From Saprolegnia diclina VS20 (Eukaryota; Oomycota; Saprolegniomycetes; Saprolegniales; Saprolegniaceae): a stretch of DNA of 64,000 nt. Numbering within the stretch: position 1 is the first letter of the stretch; each line of letters opens with the position of its first letter. Shown here in pieces: positions 32,589 to 42,646 of this stretch. The stretch is from positions 337,955 through 401,954 of the forward strand of contig NW_008246069.1 in assembly GCF_000281045.1 (NCBI RefSeq). The letters run 5' to 3'. A program made the position numbers and the translations under genes. The notes under the pieces were generated by a model, which worked only from the letters and a program-made list of their open reading frames with translations, did not search any database and was not told where the DNA came from.

Positions 32589-35372
32589 ATGAACTTCCTA
32601 ACCGCGATCAAGAAGCCCGAGCACCTCGACAGCTGGCTCTTTGGCGACGATGTCGCGGACCCGCGCCCGCCATTGGCGCCGACGGCGAACCGGTCGACGC
32701 CTGCATCGCCGGCGGCAGCCGACCATAGGCCATCGTCCGCCAGCACCAAGCTCGCGCAGGCCGCGACGATGATCCAGGACAAGTACAAGAAGATGGCCAA
32801 GAACAACATGAACTACAAGACGATCTCCAGCAGCTATCCGATGCCACTGAGCAAGAAGTTTCGCAAGTACCTTCGTGACAAGCAGCGCGCCGAGACGGCC
32901 ATAGACGAAAAGCAGCGCCGGCTCTTGCAGCTCTCGGAAGTCAGCCGCCTCCGCGCGCACACGCCGTTCTCGCTGCACGAGATTGTGAAAGACCCAAAGA
33001 AGCTGCCGTACCTTCTCGATTTCTTGGCCAAGACGACCGACGACGGCAACTACCACAACGTCCTTCTCTTCCTCCTCGAGCTCGAGCAAGAGCGCGACGC
33101 GGCGCGGGGCACGCCGTCGCTTCTCAAGCTCTTCAACAAGTACTTTACGACCAAGTCCGAGTGCAGCATCTCAGCGACGCTCGAGCTCACGCCAGAGCTC
33201 GAAGAGATGGTGCTCGCGAGCATCCAGAACGACGACATTGGCTGGGTCGGGTTTCGCCCGATCCAGCGCCTCGCGTTCAAGCGGCTCACGCGCGAAGAGC
33301 TGCCGCGGTTCCTCAAGAGCACCGAGTACCTCGAGATGCTGCAGGTCTCGGAGCACACGGCCGCCTTTGTGCCCCTCGATCGGTTCCTTACGAACCCGCG
33401 CGCGGCGCACTACTTCCTCCTCTTCCTCATGCAGCAACGCCAGCATTTCGAGCTCTACTTTTGGCTCCACGTCGAGTACGTTCTGAAAAAATGCACGTCG
33501 GACATGACGCTCTTTTGGACGCTCACGCACGACTTGCTCAAGAAGGCCCGCGTCGACTCGAGCGCGATCCAAGCGCCCACAAAAGCCAATCTGGCGGATG
33601 CGCTGCAGATCCAGTCCAAAGACGCGGCGCTCGCTGCCTTTGGCGTGGCGCAGGCGGAGATCTGCCTCGTCCTCTCGGCCTCGTGGTACGAACGCTTCGT
33701 CAAGAGCCCACTGTACACCCTCGCGCTGAGCGACAAGGCGGCCAAGACCCTTCTCGACAGCGACAGCGACAGCGACGACGACGACGACGAGCACCACCAA
33801 GACACCGACAAGCGCCGGTCCACAGCGATGCTGCGCGACTCGTTTTCCGAGTACGACTCGATCTCGGACATTCCCAACAGCGAGCGACCGCCGTTGGTCC
33901 ATCACGTGGAGAGCGAAGACTCCGACTCGGACGACGAAGCGCCGACGAGCATGCGGCTCAACCTCGAGAGCATCATTCGCAGTACGTCGCTGCCGGACGG
34001 GCTCCAAGTCCACTACCGGCCCAACTACCCGCTCACGCCCTTGGTGCTGCGCGAAGACTTGGTCTCGACGCCCGTCATTGACGCGATCGTGCTTTTCAAG
34101 ACGATCACAACCGAAAATTCGGGCACACGCCTCGAGCTCTCTTACGTACGCAAGGACAAGTCGCCGGCGCTGCCGCCGTCGCCCGAGTCGCAGCGCAAGG
34201 TCTCGGACCTCGCCAAGCGCATCCAGCCGTACTTTGTGCCCCACGGCAAGCTCATCGTGACCGGCGTCCCCGAGCTTGACGTGCTGTTTCCATTTGTTGT
34301 GCTCCAGAACGGCGACCTCGGCACGCTCTACTGCATGTGCTACACGACGTACGTGGCGCGTGGCGACGCCGAGTTTGTCGCGCAAGGCGTCTGCGTCGCG
34401 TCGCCCTTCCCGCTCATCGACGGTCTCCGGTCGATTGTTGCACGGCATCTGTTGGACACGCCGACGCCGCTGTTGCCCGACCATGTCCGGCGGCTCTACA
34501 CGGTGCCGGCGCCGTCGCCGACGTCCGCGCCACTGCCGACGCCGTCGCCCAATGCGCTCTTGCACCGGCGCCACTCGGGCACGCTCCTCGACCTCCCAGC
34601 GCCGCCCCGAATCGACTTTGGCCTCGCACCTCTCTTTGCGACGCTCAGCAACGCGCTCGTGCTCGAGGTCGTCGCCAACGCGCTGCTCGAGCACAGCATC
34701 ATTTTGCTCTCGTCGTCGCTCTCGGCGCTGACCCTCTCGGCCGAAGCCATTCGGTGCCTCTTGGCGCCGTTTGCGTGGTGCCACATCTACATCCCAGTGC
34801 TCCCCAAGAGTCTCCTCTCATACCTCCACTGCCCGACGCCGATCCTTGTCGGCATCCACCAGAGCTGCGCGACGCGCGACGACCTCCCGCTGCCGTCGCC
34901 GTCGTCGTGTGCGATCGTGGTGGACCTCGATCGAGGGACTCTTGAGTACCTCGGTCCTCGCAAGCTCCAGTGGCCAAACATGGGGCTTCTCGACGACGCA
35001 TCGAGCCCGATTCGGCTTGTCGATGCGTTCACGACGGCAAAAGCGCAGCTCGATACGCTGCTCGTGTGTCCGTCGGCGCTGCAACTGGACGCGGTCGGAC
35101 TCCGGCCGTCGTCGGCGCTCCCCACGGCGTTTCCCGACGCCGACGTCCGCGGTGTCTTTTACAAGCTCGTGGCCAATCTCCTTTTTGACCACACGGCCGC
35201 AAGCCTTGTTGTCGGCGACGCCACCGAGTCGGTCATTATCTTTGACGAGCACAAGTTTACTGCGCTCCGACCGGCCTACGAGACGCCGTTCATCGAGTGT
35301 CTGATCCGCACGCAGTGCTTCTCCGAGATCATTAGCACGCACCGCCTCGACGCCCGTCTCGAGGGCCACTAA
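32589..35372 (+). CDS. Tandem RGS domains fused to a DENN domain (927 aa)
   Basis: Single exon. Residues about 124-252 show an RGS fold (LLDFLAKT...LLFLLELE, and RFLKSTEYLEML at the end). Residues about 260-380 form a second RGS-like domain (LDRFLTNPRAAHYFLLFL, ELYFWLHVEYVL, WYERFVKSPLY). An acidic DSDSDDDD linker and Ser-rich region follow. From about 490 to 800 comes a DENN module: VIDAIVLFKT, PVLPKSLLSYL and PTPILVGIH segments typical of the core DENN. RGS domains accelerate GTP hydrolysis on G-alpha; DENN domains activate Rab GTPases. Having both in one chain suggests a link between heterotrimeric G proteins and membrane traffic, which is inference. The ATG chosen is the first in frame. 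Confidence 0.82.
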   Translation: MNFLTAIKKPEHLDSWLFGDDVADPRPPLAPTANRSTPASPAAADHRPSSASTKLAQAATMIQDKYKKMAKNNMNYKTISSSYPMPLSKKFRKYLRDKQRAETAIDEKQRRLLQLSEVSRLRAHTPFSLHEIVKDPKKLPYLLDFLAKTTDDGNYHNVLLFLLELEQERDAARGTPSLLKLFNKYFTTKSECSISATLELTPELEEMVLASIQNDDIGWVGFRPIQRLAFKRLTREELPRFLKSTEYLEMLQVSEHTAAFVPLDRFLTNPRAAHYFLLFLMQQRQHFELYFWLHVEYVLKKCTSDMTLFWTLTHDLLKKARVDSSAIQAPTKANLADALQIQSKDAALAAFGVAQAEICLVLSASWYERFVKSPLYTLALSDKAAKTLLDSDSDSDDDDDEHHQDTDKRRSTAMLRDSFSEYDSISDIPNSERPPLVHHVESEDSDSDDEAPTSMRLNLESIIRSTSLPDGLQVHYRPNYPLTPLVLREDLVSTPVIDAIVLFKTITTENSGTRLELSYVRKDKSPALPPSPESQRKVSDLAKRIQPYFVPHGKLIVTGVPELDVLFPFVVLQNGDLGTLYCMCYTTYVARGDAEFVAQGVCVASPFPLIDGLRSIVARHLLDTPTPLLPDHVRRLYTVPAPSPTSAPLPTPSPNALLHRRHSGTLLDLPAPPRIDFGLAPLFATLSNALVLEVVANALLEHSIILLSSSLSALTLSAEAIRCLLAPFAWCHIYIPVLPKSLLSYLHCPTPILVGIHQSCATRDDLPLPSPSSCAIVVDLDRGTLEYLGPRKLQWPNMGLLDDASSPIRLVDAFTTAKAQLDTLLVCPSALQLDAVGLRPSSALPTAFPDADVRGVFYKLVANLLFDHTAASLVVGDATESVIIFDEHKFTALRPAYETPFIECLIRTQCFSEIISTHRLDARLEGH

Positions 35373-35486
35373 GATGTACAACTATGGTCTAAGAATGCTC
35401 AGAACTGGTGACGCATCGCTGTCCAGTGCTTTGATAGATGGGTCTACTCGCATCGCAGAGGCAACAACAAAAGTTCGATTGCTGGG

Positions 35487-35720
35487 TTACGCGCCGTCCA
35501 TTCCGCGGACGAGCTTCACGTCGCGTTTTTGCCCGACGTCGTCTTCGTCGTCGACGGGGTGCTCGACGGGGTGCTCGACGGGGTGCTCGACGCCGTGGCC
35601 TTGGGGGGCGCGTTCGAGCGGTTCCCTCCCGAGGGGTTGCCGGTCGTGCTGGGCCAGCTGCCCGCGTTGCCTTGTCCTTGCTTGCTCGACATGCTGCTGC
35701 TTCTTGGTAGTTGGTCTCAA
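35487..35720 (-). CDS. Possible 77-aa charged protein with HPVE repeats
   Basis: ATG-started frame with GC-rich third positions like true genes. It begins MRPTTKKQQHVEQ, contains three EHPV units encoded by exact 12-bp DNA repeats, and ends DDEDDVGQKRD plus a short basic tail. It is Gln/Arg/Glu-rich with no hydrophobic segment. It could be a complete small gene, the last exon of a longer one, or a chance frame in biased DNA. Confidence 0.4.
   Translation of the reverse strand: MRPTTKKQQHVEQARTRQRGQLAQHDRQPLGREPLERAPQGHGVEHPVEHPVEHPVDDEDDVGQKRDVKLVRGMDGA
35551..35586 (+). repeat. 12-bp tandem repeat, three exact copies
   Basis: TCGACGGGGTGC is repeated three times without a mismatch. It encodes the HPVE units of the possible small protein on the minus strand, so the repeat keeps frame. 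Confidence 0.9.
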
Positions 35721-36009
35721 ATGGGCAACTGCAGGTCAAGGGGGACGGCAGCGAACGATTCGACGCGGTGGACCATGCGGCGCCGCTGGGACGTGGCGTG
35801 CTATGCAGACCAACGGGCTGGTGGTGCGACACCGTGTTGGCTAGCTAGCAGGCAGGGACTTTCGCTTCTACTTACGTAGGCGGCTGGCGGTTCTCGGACC
35901 TGGTGGACAATGCTTCAACGGTGTTATCTGCGGGGACGACTAGCCGACTAACCGGTTAACGAACGTAGCCACTCTATTTTTACGCGGGTCGGAGACGACC
36001 GCGGGCAGC

Positions 36010-37261
36010 ATGCCGTCGTCGGTGCTGAGCGCGTCGACCAAGAAGAGCCACCACCCGGGCATCGCTGGCTGTACGTCCCTCCAAATCACTTTGGATTGAA
36101 ACCTCTCTCTTACGACAGCCGGGGTCCTCGAGATCAAGCTCAAGCAAAAGCTCGCCCTCGACCCGCAAGCCGTCGTCTACCGCGGCATGACCGACGAGGT
36201 TGTGCCCAAGTCGTCGATCAAGCGCCAGCACAAACACCGACGCAACCCAAAGGTCAACGTGACGCTCGAGAACCTCGCGCCCGATCACTCGTTCAAGAAG
36301 GAGCGGGGCGAGATCATGGAGAAGCTCTCGTTTCCATCGCCGACGCGCCAGCTCCTCGAGAAGCAAGTCGGTTTGAAAAAGACCAAGCAAAAGCAAGCGA
36401 CCGACGCCCTGCCACCCGTAAACATCGATCCCCCATTGCATCTCAACCTCAACCTCAACCTCAATGTCGTAGGTGGCCGGCGCGTTCAAAAAGCGGCAAA
36501 TTCCGCCATCCAACTTTCCAAGCTCGTACAACCGCGGTTCGATGCAAAGTTCGGATGACGTGTCGTCTTACGAGGTGTAGGACACGTCCCGGTGTGTGTC
36601 GAGCCGCGCACTGGCGGCAACCACCTCAAGTGGACCAAGCGCATTGAAGAGATCGACTACGCAGTCGTCCTGCCGCTCTTCTTTGAAGGTATGGGCTCAG
36701 ATTGACGGAGTAGTGCTCACGAACGGACTAGGCACGCGGGAAAAGGAAGAGCCGTACCACTTCCTCGCCTCGACAGGAACGATTGAGCTCCTCCAGCACG
36801 GCCGTATGTTCCCGGAGAAGGTCCACGCTTGCCTCCACAAGCTCATTGCGCCGATCCGCATCGCACTGAACACGCGGGACATGCCGCTGATTTGCGAGAC
36901 GCTCAAGAACATTCAATTGCTCCTGGATGTCGAAGGCATTGGGCCGGCCCTCGTGCCCTACTACCGGTGATACATTCTATCTGCTCAGTGGAGCGTCTAA
37001 CTTCCGCCCAGACAACTGCTGCCAGGACTCAACACGTTCAAGAACAAACGACATAACCTCGGCGACGCGATCGACTTTAGCCAGCGACGAGACACGGGTA
37101 CACTTTTTTTGGTGGTGGTCCCGGCCTTCTCAGCGTGCCACGTCATAGATGTCGGCGCGCTCATCCAAGCGACCCTCGAAAAGATGGAGCGCATCGGCGG
37201 CCCCGATGCGTATGTGAATATCAAGTACATGGTGCCGACGTACGAAGGCATCAACAACTAA
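36010..37261 (+). CDS. PACRG: Parkin co-regulated gene protein (PACRG), axonemal inner-junction factor
   Basis: Model: seven exons, 36010-36070, 36119-36417, 36473-36536, 36581-36688, 36732-36966, 37012-37097 and 37149-37261, giving 321 aa; phases 1,0,1,1,2,1. PACRG joins the A and B tubules of axonemal doublets at the inner junction. The C-terminal 200 residues follow the family: [75 protein letters not shown] and [10 protein letters not shown]. The N-terminal 110 residues are Lys-rich and not conserved with animals. Two short exons (64 and 108 nt) are essential to the reading; without them the conserved block appears broken. Expected in zoospores. Confidence 0.93.
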
Positions 37262-37297
37262 CCGCACAACACGACGACAATTTGTCTATTTTCGGTT

Positions 37298-37313
37298 TGT
37301 ATCAAAGTATCAA
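37298..37313 (-). promoter_or_regulatory. TTGATAC direct repeat in PACRG/ATG5 3' junction
   Basis: On the minus strand this reads the same 16 bases as 12978-12993. It fills most of the 56-bp gap between the stops of the two convergent genes. Confidence 0.4.
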
Positions 37314-37317
37314 CCCA

Positions 37318-38374
37318 TCAGATCAAGTCGCGCGTCATCGTGATGTACACAAAGCCGTCGGGGTAGACAAACGACGCGTAAATCTCGGCGAGCGCGACGT
37401 CGGTCGCGACCGGAATGCCGTGCAAGAGTACCTTGTGCGTCGCCAGCGCCAAGTCGGGCACGAGATAGGCGAGGACATCGGCGACCGTGACCAAATCTAC
37501 ACACCCAATATTGACGCCACTGCTTGGGCATCCTCCATGTTTGGGAACCTTCGCGATGGGAAGGAATCGGAAGCTGCACCATGGGCTCTGTCGGAAGCAC
37601 GAGACGCAGTGGCACGTGGCGCTTCGGTTCGTTGCGGGGCACGAGTTCGTTGTGCACATCGTGGTACAGGTTGTAGTTGTCTACAGACTCTCCAAATGAC
37701 CAGTATGTAGCGGATGATCCGATACTCTTCATGACGGCCTCCCAGAGCTGCGCGTGCTTTTGTTGCGGCAAGTTCATGATCCACTTGGTCGAGCCGTACA
37801 AGAGGTACATGGCCTAGCAGAGTCGCTAGTGCTCGATGGCATGCGCTGTTTACCTGCTTGTAGCTGTTCATAAAATGGGCTTCGACGGCGCCCATGTCCT
37901 CGCACGGCAAGAGCTAGGCACGCGTGGTGACGAGGTCCGCCATGCATACAGGCGCACCTCTGTCGGGTACCGCTGAAAATGCACGGTGATGTCCCACGGC
38001 AGCGTCGCGTCTGCGTACAGGTCGTAGAGGACGCCAAACGGGAGCTGCCTACATGCAATACACAGAAAATGGTCGATGGCTGCGCTCGTAGCTCGGGCGC
38101 GTACCACTTGAGCGGTCGATCACGACTGGAGAACCATACGGTGCGCGCCGAGAGCATGGGCGGCGCGACGTCCTTGAAGTGCTCAATGACGAGCTCCGTC
38201 GCGGTGAAGAGCAAGCTCACGCGGGGCAGCATGGCCTAGCCGCGTTGAGGCCCCTGCGATAGGGCATGGACGTACGTAGTAGGGGCGCGGGACCTGGAGC
38301 GTCGTGATCTCGGACGCGTCGATCGAGAAGCAGACCGGGATGCAGCCATGCCACAGCTTGCGCCCGACGTCCAT
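37318..38374 (-). CDS. ATG5: Autophagy protein ATG5
   Basis: Model: six exons, 38374-38276, 38235-38105, 38048-37958, 37913-37854, 37813-37549 and 37496-37318, giving 274 aa (human 275). ATG5 is conjugated to ATG12 and, with ATG16, promotes ATG8 lipidation in autophagosome formation. Conserved blocks: LWHGCIPVCFSI, PYY-x-MLPRVS, PLKWQLPFGVLYDL, LPWDITVHF, EAHFMNSYKQ and the C-terminal ubiquitin-like fold. K126 in NSYKQ sits where the ATG12-accepting lysine lies in yeast and human. The DNA is compact: introns of 39-52 nt and a 56-bp junction with PACRG. Two near matches to the ATCCGGAT octamer lie 35-60 bp upstream. Confidence 0.95.
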
Positions 38375-38511
38375 CTCGTCGCGCTTTTGTCGGCCGATCT
38401 GAATATTGCATCCGCATAATGTTTATCTTCCGGATACCAACGCCGCTGGCAGTTGAAGTGTCGACCGTGTTTAAACGCGTTTAGCGCAAGATCGCGCGCA
38501 CGCGAAAGGTC

Positions 38512-40098
38512 ATGGCCGACGACAACACGGACGATGACCTCCACAGCATCGCAGTGCTCTTCACGTATACGTTTGGCATCGCGTCGATGAGCATGGGCCA
38601 CGTCTTCGCGTCGACAGGACCGCTCATGGGGTCCATCCTGCTCTACCTCTTGTCGGCCAGCAACCTCCATGCCAGGTACGCCACGGCTCTACCATGCGCT
38701 TCCTATTACGTATGCTAGCGCCTTGCTCGCCAAGTGCATGGCCTTGGCGCCACCGTCCGTGCGCACCTATGGCGACTTGGGGCTGCACGCCTGCGGCCCG
38801 GTCGGACAGTACGACAGCTCTACTTGTGCACGTTGTCTCATGTTATGCTAGGTACGTCATCCTCATCTCCGAGTCGCTCTCGTGTCTTTTGACACCGATT
38901 GCGTTCCTTGTGCTGGGCGGCACAGAGCTGCTTCCATCGATCGCCCAGTACATCCATGCGCCGTGGCTTACGTTTTCGTCGACGGCGTGGATCCTACTGT
39001 TTGCGACGGCGATGCTCCCGATCGTCTTCATCCCGAGCCTCAAAGAAACCTTCGCGCTGTGCGTGCTTGGCGGCCTCGCGACCTTCTTTGCCGACAGCGC
39101 CGCGCTCTACGTCAACCTCACGCTGCATCCAATGGCGCCGCGCGAGACGGCCGTGACGTTCTCTGGCGTCCTCTCGGCGTACGGCACCATCATGTTTGCG
39201 TTTGGGACAGCATTGCTCGTGCCACCCTTGCACCGCCAGCGCCGAGACAAGGACGTCGGACGCTTTGTACTTGTGCTCAGTGCGACGCTAATTGCTATCA
39301 CGTGTCTCTACATTGGCATCGGGTCGGTCACGTACTTTCAACTCGGCTGCACCGCGCCCGCGACGCTTCTCGAAAGCATGCCCCGGGGTCTCACCAAGAC
39401 GCTCGCGACCAGCGCGATGCTACTGCACATCATGGTCGCATACCCCGTCATTCTAACGCCCACACTGTTTGTGCTCGAGCGCAAGGTCTTTGGGAAGGAC
39501 GCCGACGCACCGGGGGTTCTAGTCGGCGAAGATACCACCGCGCTCCTCGGGCACAGCGCACCGTCGTCGCCGGTACGAGACGACGAGAATGACATAACGT
39601 CGACACATGTCTACAAGCCGGTCAACGAGGTAGACTCCCTTGGCCAATGCAGAGTTTATGGATACGATGTAGAAGGAGGCTATGGTGAGTCATGATGACG
39701 TGGGGTTTACAAAGCGCGAACTCGCCTGTCGCGTCGTCCTGCGGACGCTGATTGTGGCTGTCCAGTGCTTTGTCGCGATCATGCTCCAGAGCTCGTTTGC
39801 CGACATCCTCTCGCTCATTGGCGCGACGACCGTGACGCTGCCGTGTATGATCATGCCGTGCGTGTGCTACCTCCGCATGGTGCCTCACGACGGCAGCTAC
39901 CTGAGCGGGTGCACGCGCGCATTTGCGTACTTTGTGATATTCTCGAGCGCACTCCTCAGCGTCTACGCAACGGTCCATGCGATCGGCAACATTCAAACCA
40001 ATATGGCGACCTTCCACCTCTTTGCGCCCGTCCACCACCGCGAGTTTGTCAACGGCGCCGAAAAATTTCCCTTTTGCCAAGTCGGGGAGCGCAACTAA
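38512..40098 (+). CDS. Amino acid/auxin permease (AAAP, SLC38-like) transporter
   Basis: Model: four exons, 38512-38675, 38719-38808, 38852-39629 and 39673-40098 (485 aa), phases 2,2,0. Roughly eleven hydrophobic helices are visible, opening with LFTYTFGIASMSMGHVFASTGP, which fits the first unwound helix of AAAP carriers, and including ESLSCLLTPIAFLVLGG and a TLPCMIMPCVCYL segment near the end. A long loop (about residues 320-350, with SPVRDDENDIT) is predicted to be cytosolic. These carriers import neutral amino acids by proton or sodium coupling at plasma or vacuolar membranes. Substrate unknown. It is divergent from ATG5 with a 137-bp gap. Confidence 0.8.
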
Positions 40099-40730
40099 GC
40101 TATGAATGCAACTACTATAACGTGTTCGCGTTGCAAACAACGTCGCAAGAACGAACGCGTTGACGTGGCAGACGCCTGACCGCGTGCAAGTCGGCGCTAG
40201 CACTTGCTCGTTCCGAGTGAGCTGCGCACGGAGAGACCCACTCGAAACGATATGTCGTCGGATCGTCTCGGCGGTGCCGTCAAAGGAGGCCTCCTGACCC
40301 ATCGCATCTGGCTTGGGCTCATGACGCTTCGTTGATGCGAATATGGAGGCGACGAGTAGTAGCAAGCAGAGGGCGAGCGTCGTGGTCTGTGCTTGTCCTA
40401 AAAGGCACCGAGCGTGCGCAGTCTATTTCGACGCAACGTTTGCCGCGCCAGAGCGGCAAAACGCTAGTGTATCTCGCATGCACCAGGGCGCTATAGAAGG
40501 TACTGTGAGTAAAGAGATAGTCGACAGCGCTCGACGAGGTAGTGTACTCTGCAGGCGCTCGTGCTCCTGGGATGTTGGTGGGTCGGTGGTAAAATGGCGT
40601 GTTTTTATCCCCGACCGACGACGCCATTTTGATCCAACGTCGGTTGGTGTGGCATACAAACACCAAGTGTATTTAAAGGCTAGAAAAATACACTGAACAG
40701 CCCATTGCGAAAAGAACGAAGTCAGCAAGG
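40099..40730. other. Intergenic region, no supported gene
   Basis: A 630-bp gap between two plus-strand genes. Short open frames on both strands lack family signals. The last 60 bp before the E2 gene are AT-rich, suiting a promoter. Confidence 0.5.
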
Positions 40731-41531
40731 ATGGCAGGTAGTAGACGCAACGAACGAGGCCCATCGCCCGGTGCTCATGGCGCTGCGTAGGACCTGGACG
40801 TATCCGCAAGGAGCTGGAAGAGTGCCAGAAGGACGTCGACACCTCGGGCGTCTCGGCGCATGCGCGCCAGCCCGGCGTCTTTGACGCGCTCGTGGGCACG
40901 ATTCGCGGCCCCGAGGGCACGCCGTACGCCAACGGCACGTTCGTCCTCGAGATCAGCATCCCGAAGACGTACCCGTTCGAGCCGCCGAAGGTCCGCTTCG
41001 AGACCAAGGTCTGGCATCCCAACGTGTCGTCGCAGACGGGCGCCATCTGCTTGGTACGCCTGCAAGCCCATGGCGATCGCCTGCTTATAGATACGCTTTT
41101 GGTAGGACGTGCTCAAGGACGCGTGGTCGCCCGCGCTGACGATCAAGACGACGCTCTTGTCGATCCAAGCGCTCTTGTCGGCGGCCGAGCCCACGGACCC
41201 GCAGGTTGGTTGCCATCCTTTCTTAGCATGATGCTTATTCCACGTGGTGCTGTCAGGACGCTGAAGTGGCCAAGATGTACATCAACGACAAGGCGCGGTT
41301 CGACTCGACCGCAGCCTTCTGGACAGAGTCCTATGCCATGGGCAAGGACTCGGAGTCGGAAGCCGTCACGCGCCTCTGCGATATGGGGTTCCCCAAGGTG
41401 ACCCTCCTTCATTTCTCTCACCAACGCAATCACGCTCATTCAATGGTATCTAGGACCTCGTCAAGCGCGCGCTCGCTGAGACCAAAGGCGACGAGAACGC
41501 GGCCGTCGAGAAGCTCCTCACGTCCATGTAA
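40731..41531 (+). CDS. UBE2K: Ubiquitin-conjugating enzyme E2 with UBA domain, UBE2K/Ubc1 type
   Basis: Model: five exons, 40731-40737, 40791-41053, 41106-41204, 41257-41397 and 41454-41531, giving 195 aa (human 200). The first exon codes only MAG and two of its bases complete the next codon, so the start is easily missed. UBE2K extends ubiquitin chains, preferentially Lys48-linked. Seen: [28 protein letters not shown] at 78-80 with catalytic C89 (GAICL), [24 protein letters not shown] and a C-terminal UBA domain ([18 protein letters not shown], then ENAAVEKLL). Confidence 0.95.
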
Positions 41532-42646
41532 ACCTCTACAAGTCTAGGAACGCAGTACCGTATCGAGTCATCGTCGGTCTTTTCAAATGAACTAATTATT
41601 CCACCACGCCTACTTTTGTTGCGTTTTCCCTGCGAGGAAGACGTCGTCGGCTTCCCTCGCCTTCTTTGCCGGACGCGTCCGACTGGAGTCGTTGGTTCCC
41701 ACGGTCCTGCTCCTCGTATCCCTTCAAGCTAGCTAGTCTGTACTCTCCTCAACGATATCACTCGGCTCCTCAGAGCACGTCTCCTGGTGGGCTCCTTCAT
41801 CGACCGTACTGCCTCGTGCAGCAGCCACGTCACTTGAAGCTGTGTCAGCGACGTCCACCTGTGCAACCCTCGTCGATATACCGGTATGCCAGCTTGGCAA
41901 TGTGAGCCAGACGTGCACTTATCGCTGCTCCAAGTGCTATCAATGTCCTGCACCGTCCTTGCCAACATGCAGCCACGGCCGAGCTTGGCGGCGCGCAGGG
42001 ATCGCCCAGTTGAAGCTGTGGCCACATATCATTCACTGCTTGCTTGAGCGCATGACCACGCCGTCGGCGACATCCAAGAGGCGGTGATCCTTGTCAAGCG
42101 TCCGAACGATCGGTGCTGGCTTTAGTCGCGAGGCCCTGCGGATGTTGAAGCGGTCGTCGTTCCTAGGAAATTGCATCTGCCGCAAGATGAAGCCGACGGC
42201 AAATCTTCTCCAAGAATCTTCACGAACACCAAGTTCAACCGTGGATTTTCTAGACTGTCTCGCATTTGGACCAATGGCATCGCGTCAACGTGGTGGCGCA
42301 TCTGCAATATCAGCCAATGGCATGCCAGGGATTCATGTGCGGCCCGCGACAAGGGAACGAGTGGCCCGGCGGTCCCTCGCCGACGACCAGCTTGGCGTCT
42401 CTTGCATGGGACGCCGCTTCGTCGAGCCCTTCCTGCACCTTGTATGCATCTCTGGTGAAGGCCTCTTTGAGGCCACGGCCGGCGAACAGCGTCATCTCGA
42501 TCTCGGAGTTGCCCCGAACCAAGTGACTTTTCTAGAAGTCCAGCTGCCATTTGTCTTGGGTTTTGTATGCTGCGTCAACAGGGTTTGAAGCCGCAAGTTG
42601 CAGCGCAGTTTGCAATTTTCCTCCACCGGATCACTCAACCACAAAG
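41532..42646. other. Intergenic region with decayed coding-like sequence
   Basis: A 1.1-kb gap. On the minus strand between about 41850 and 42520 several overlapping frames look partly protein-like (LFAGRGLKEAFTRDAYKVQE; NLVFVKILGEDLPSASSCG; SARLAHIAKLAYRYID), but no set of splice sites gives one continuous product. I read this as a relic gene or transposon. The HSP60 promoter occupies the right end. Confidence 0.4.
42530..42537. promoter_or_regulatory. Heat-shock-element-like dyad upstream of HSP60
   Basis: TTCTAGAA, the inverted TTC..GAA core of heat-shock elements, lies 110 bp before the HSP60 start. Only two clean half-sites are present, so strength is uncertain. Confidence 0.4.

Noticed and set aside
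33171..34784. A 537-codon open frame antisense to the RGS-DENN gene
   Set aside because: It is a mirror of the GC-rich third positions of the sense gene; its product is a charge-rich low-complexity string with no family motif.
40319..40666. A 115-codon minus-strand frame before the UBE2K gene
   Set aside because: No codon bias like the neighbours, no family motif, and the first codon is not a convincing start.
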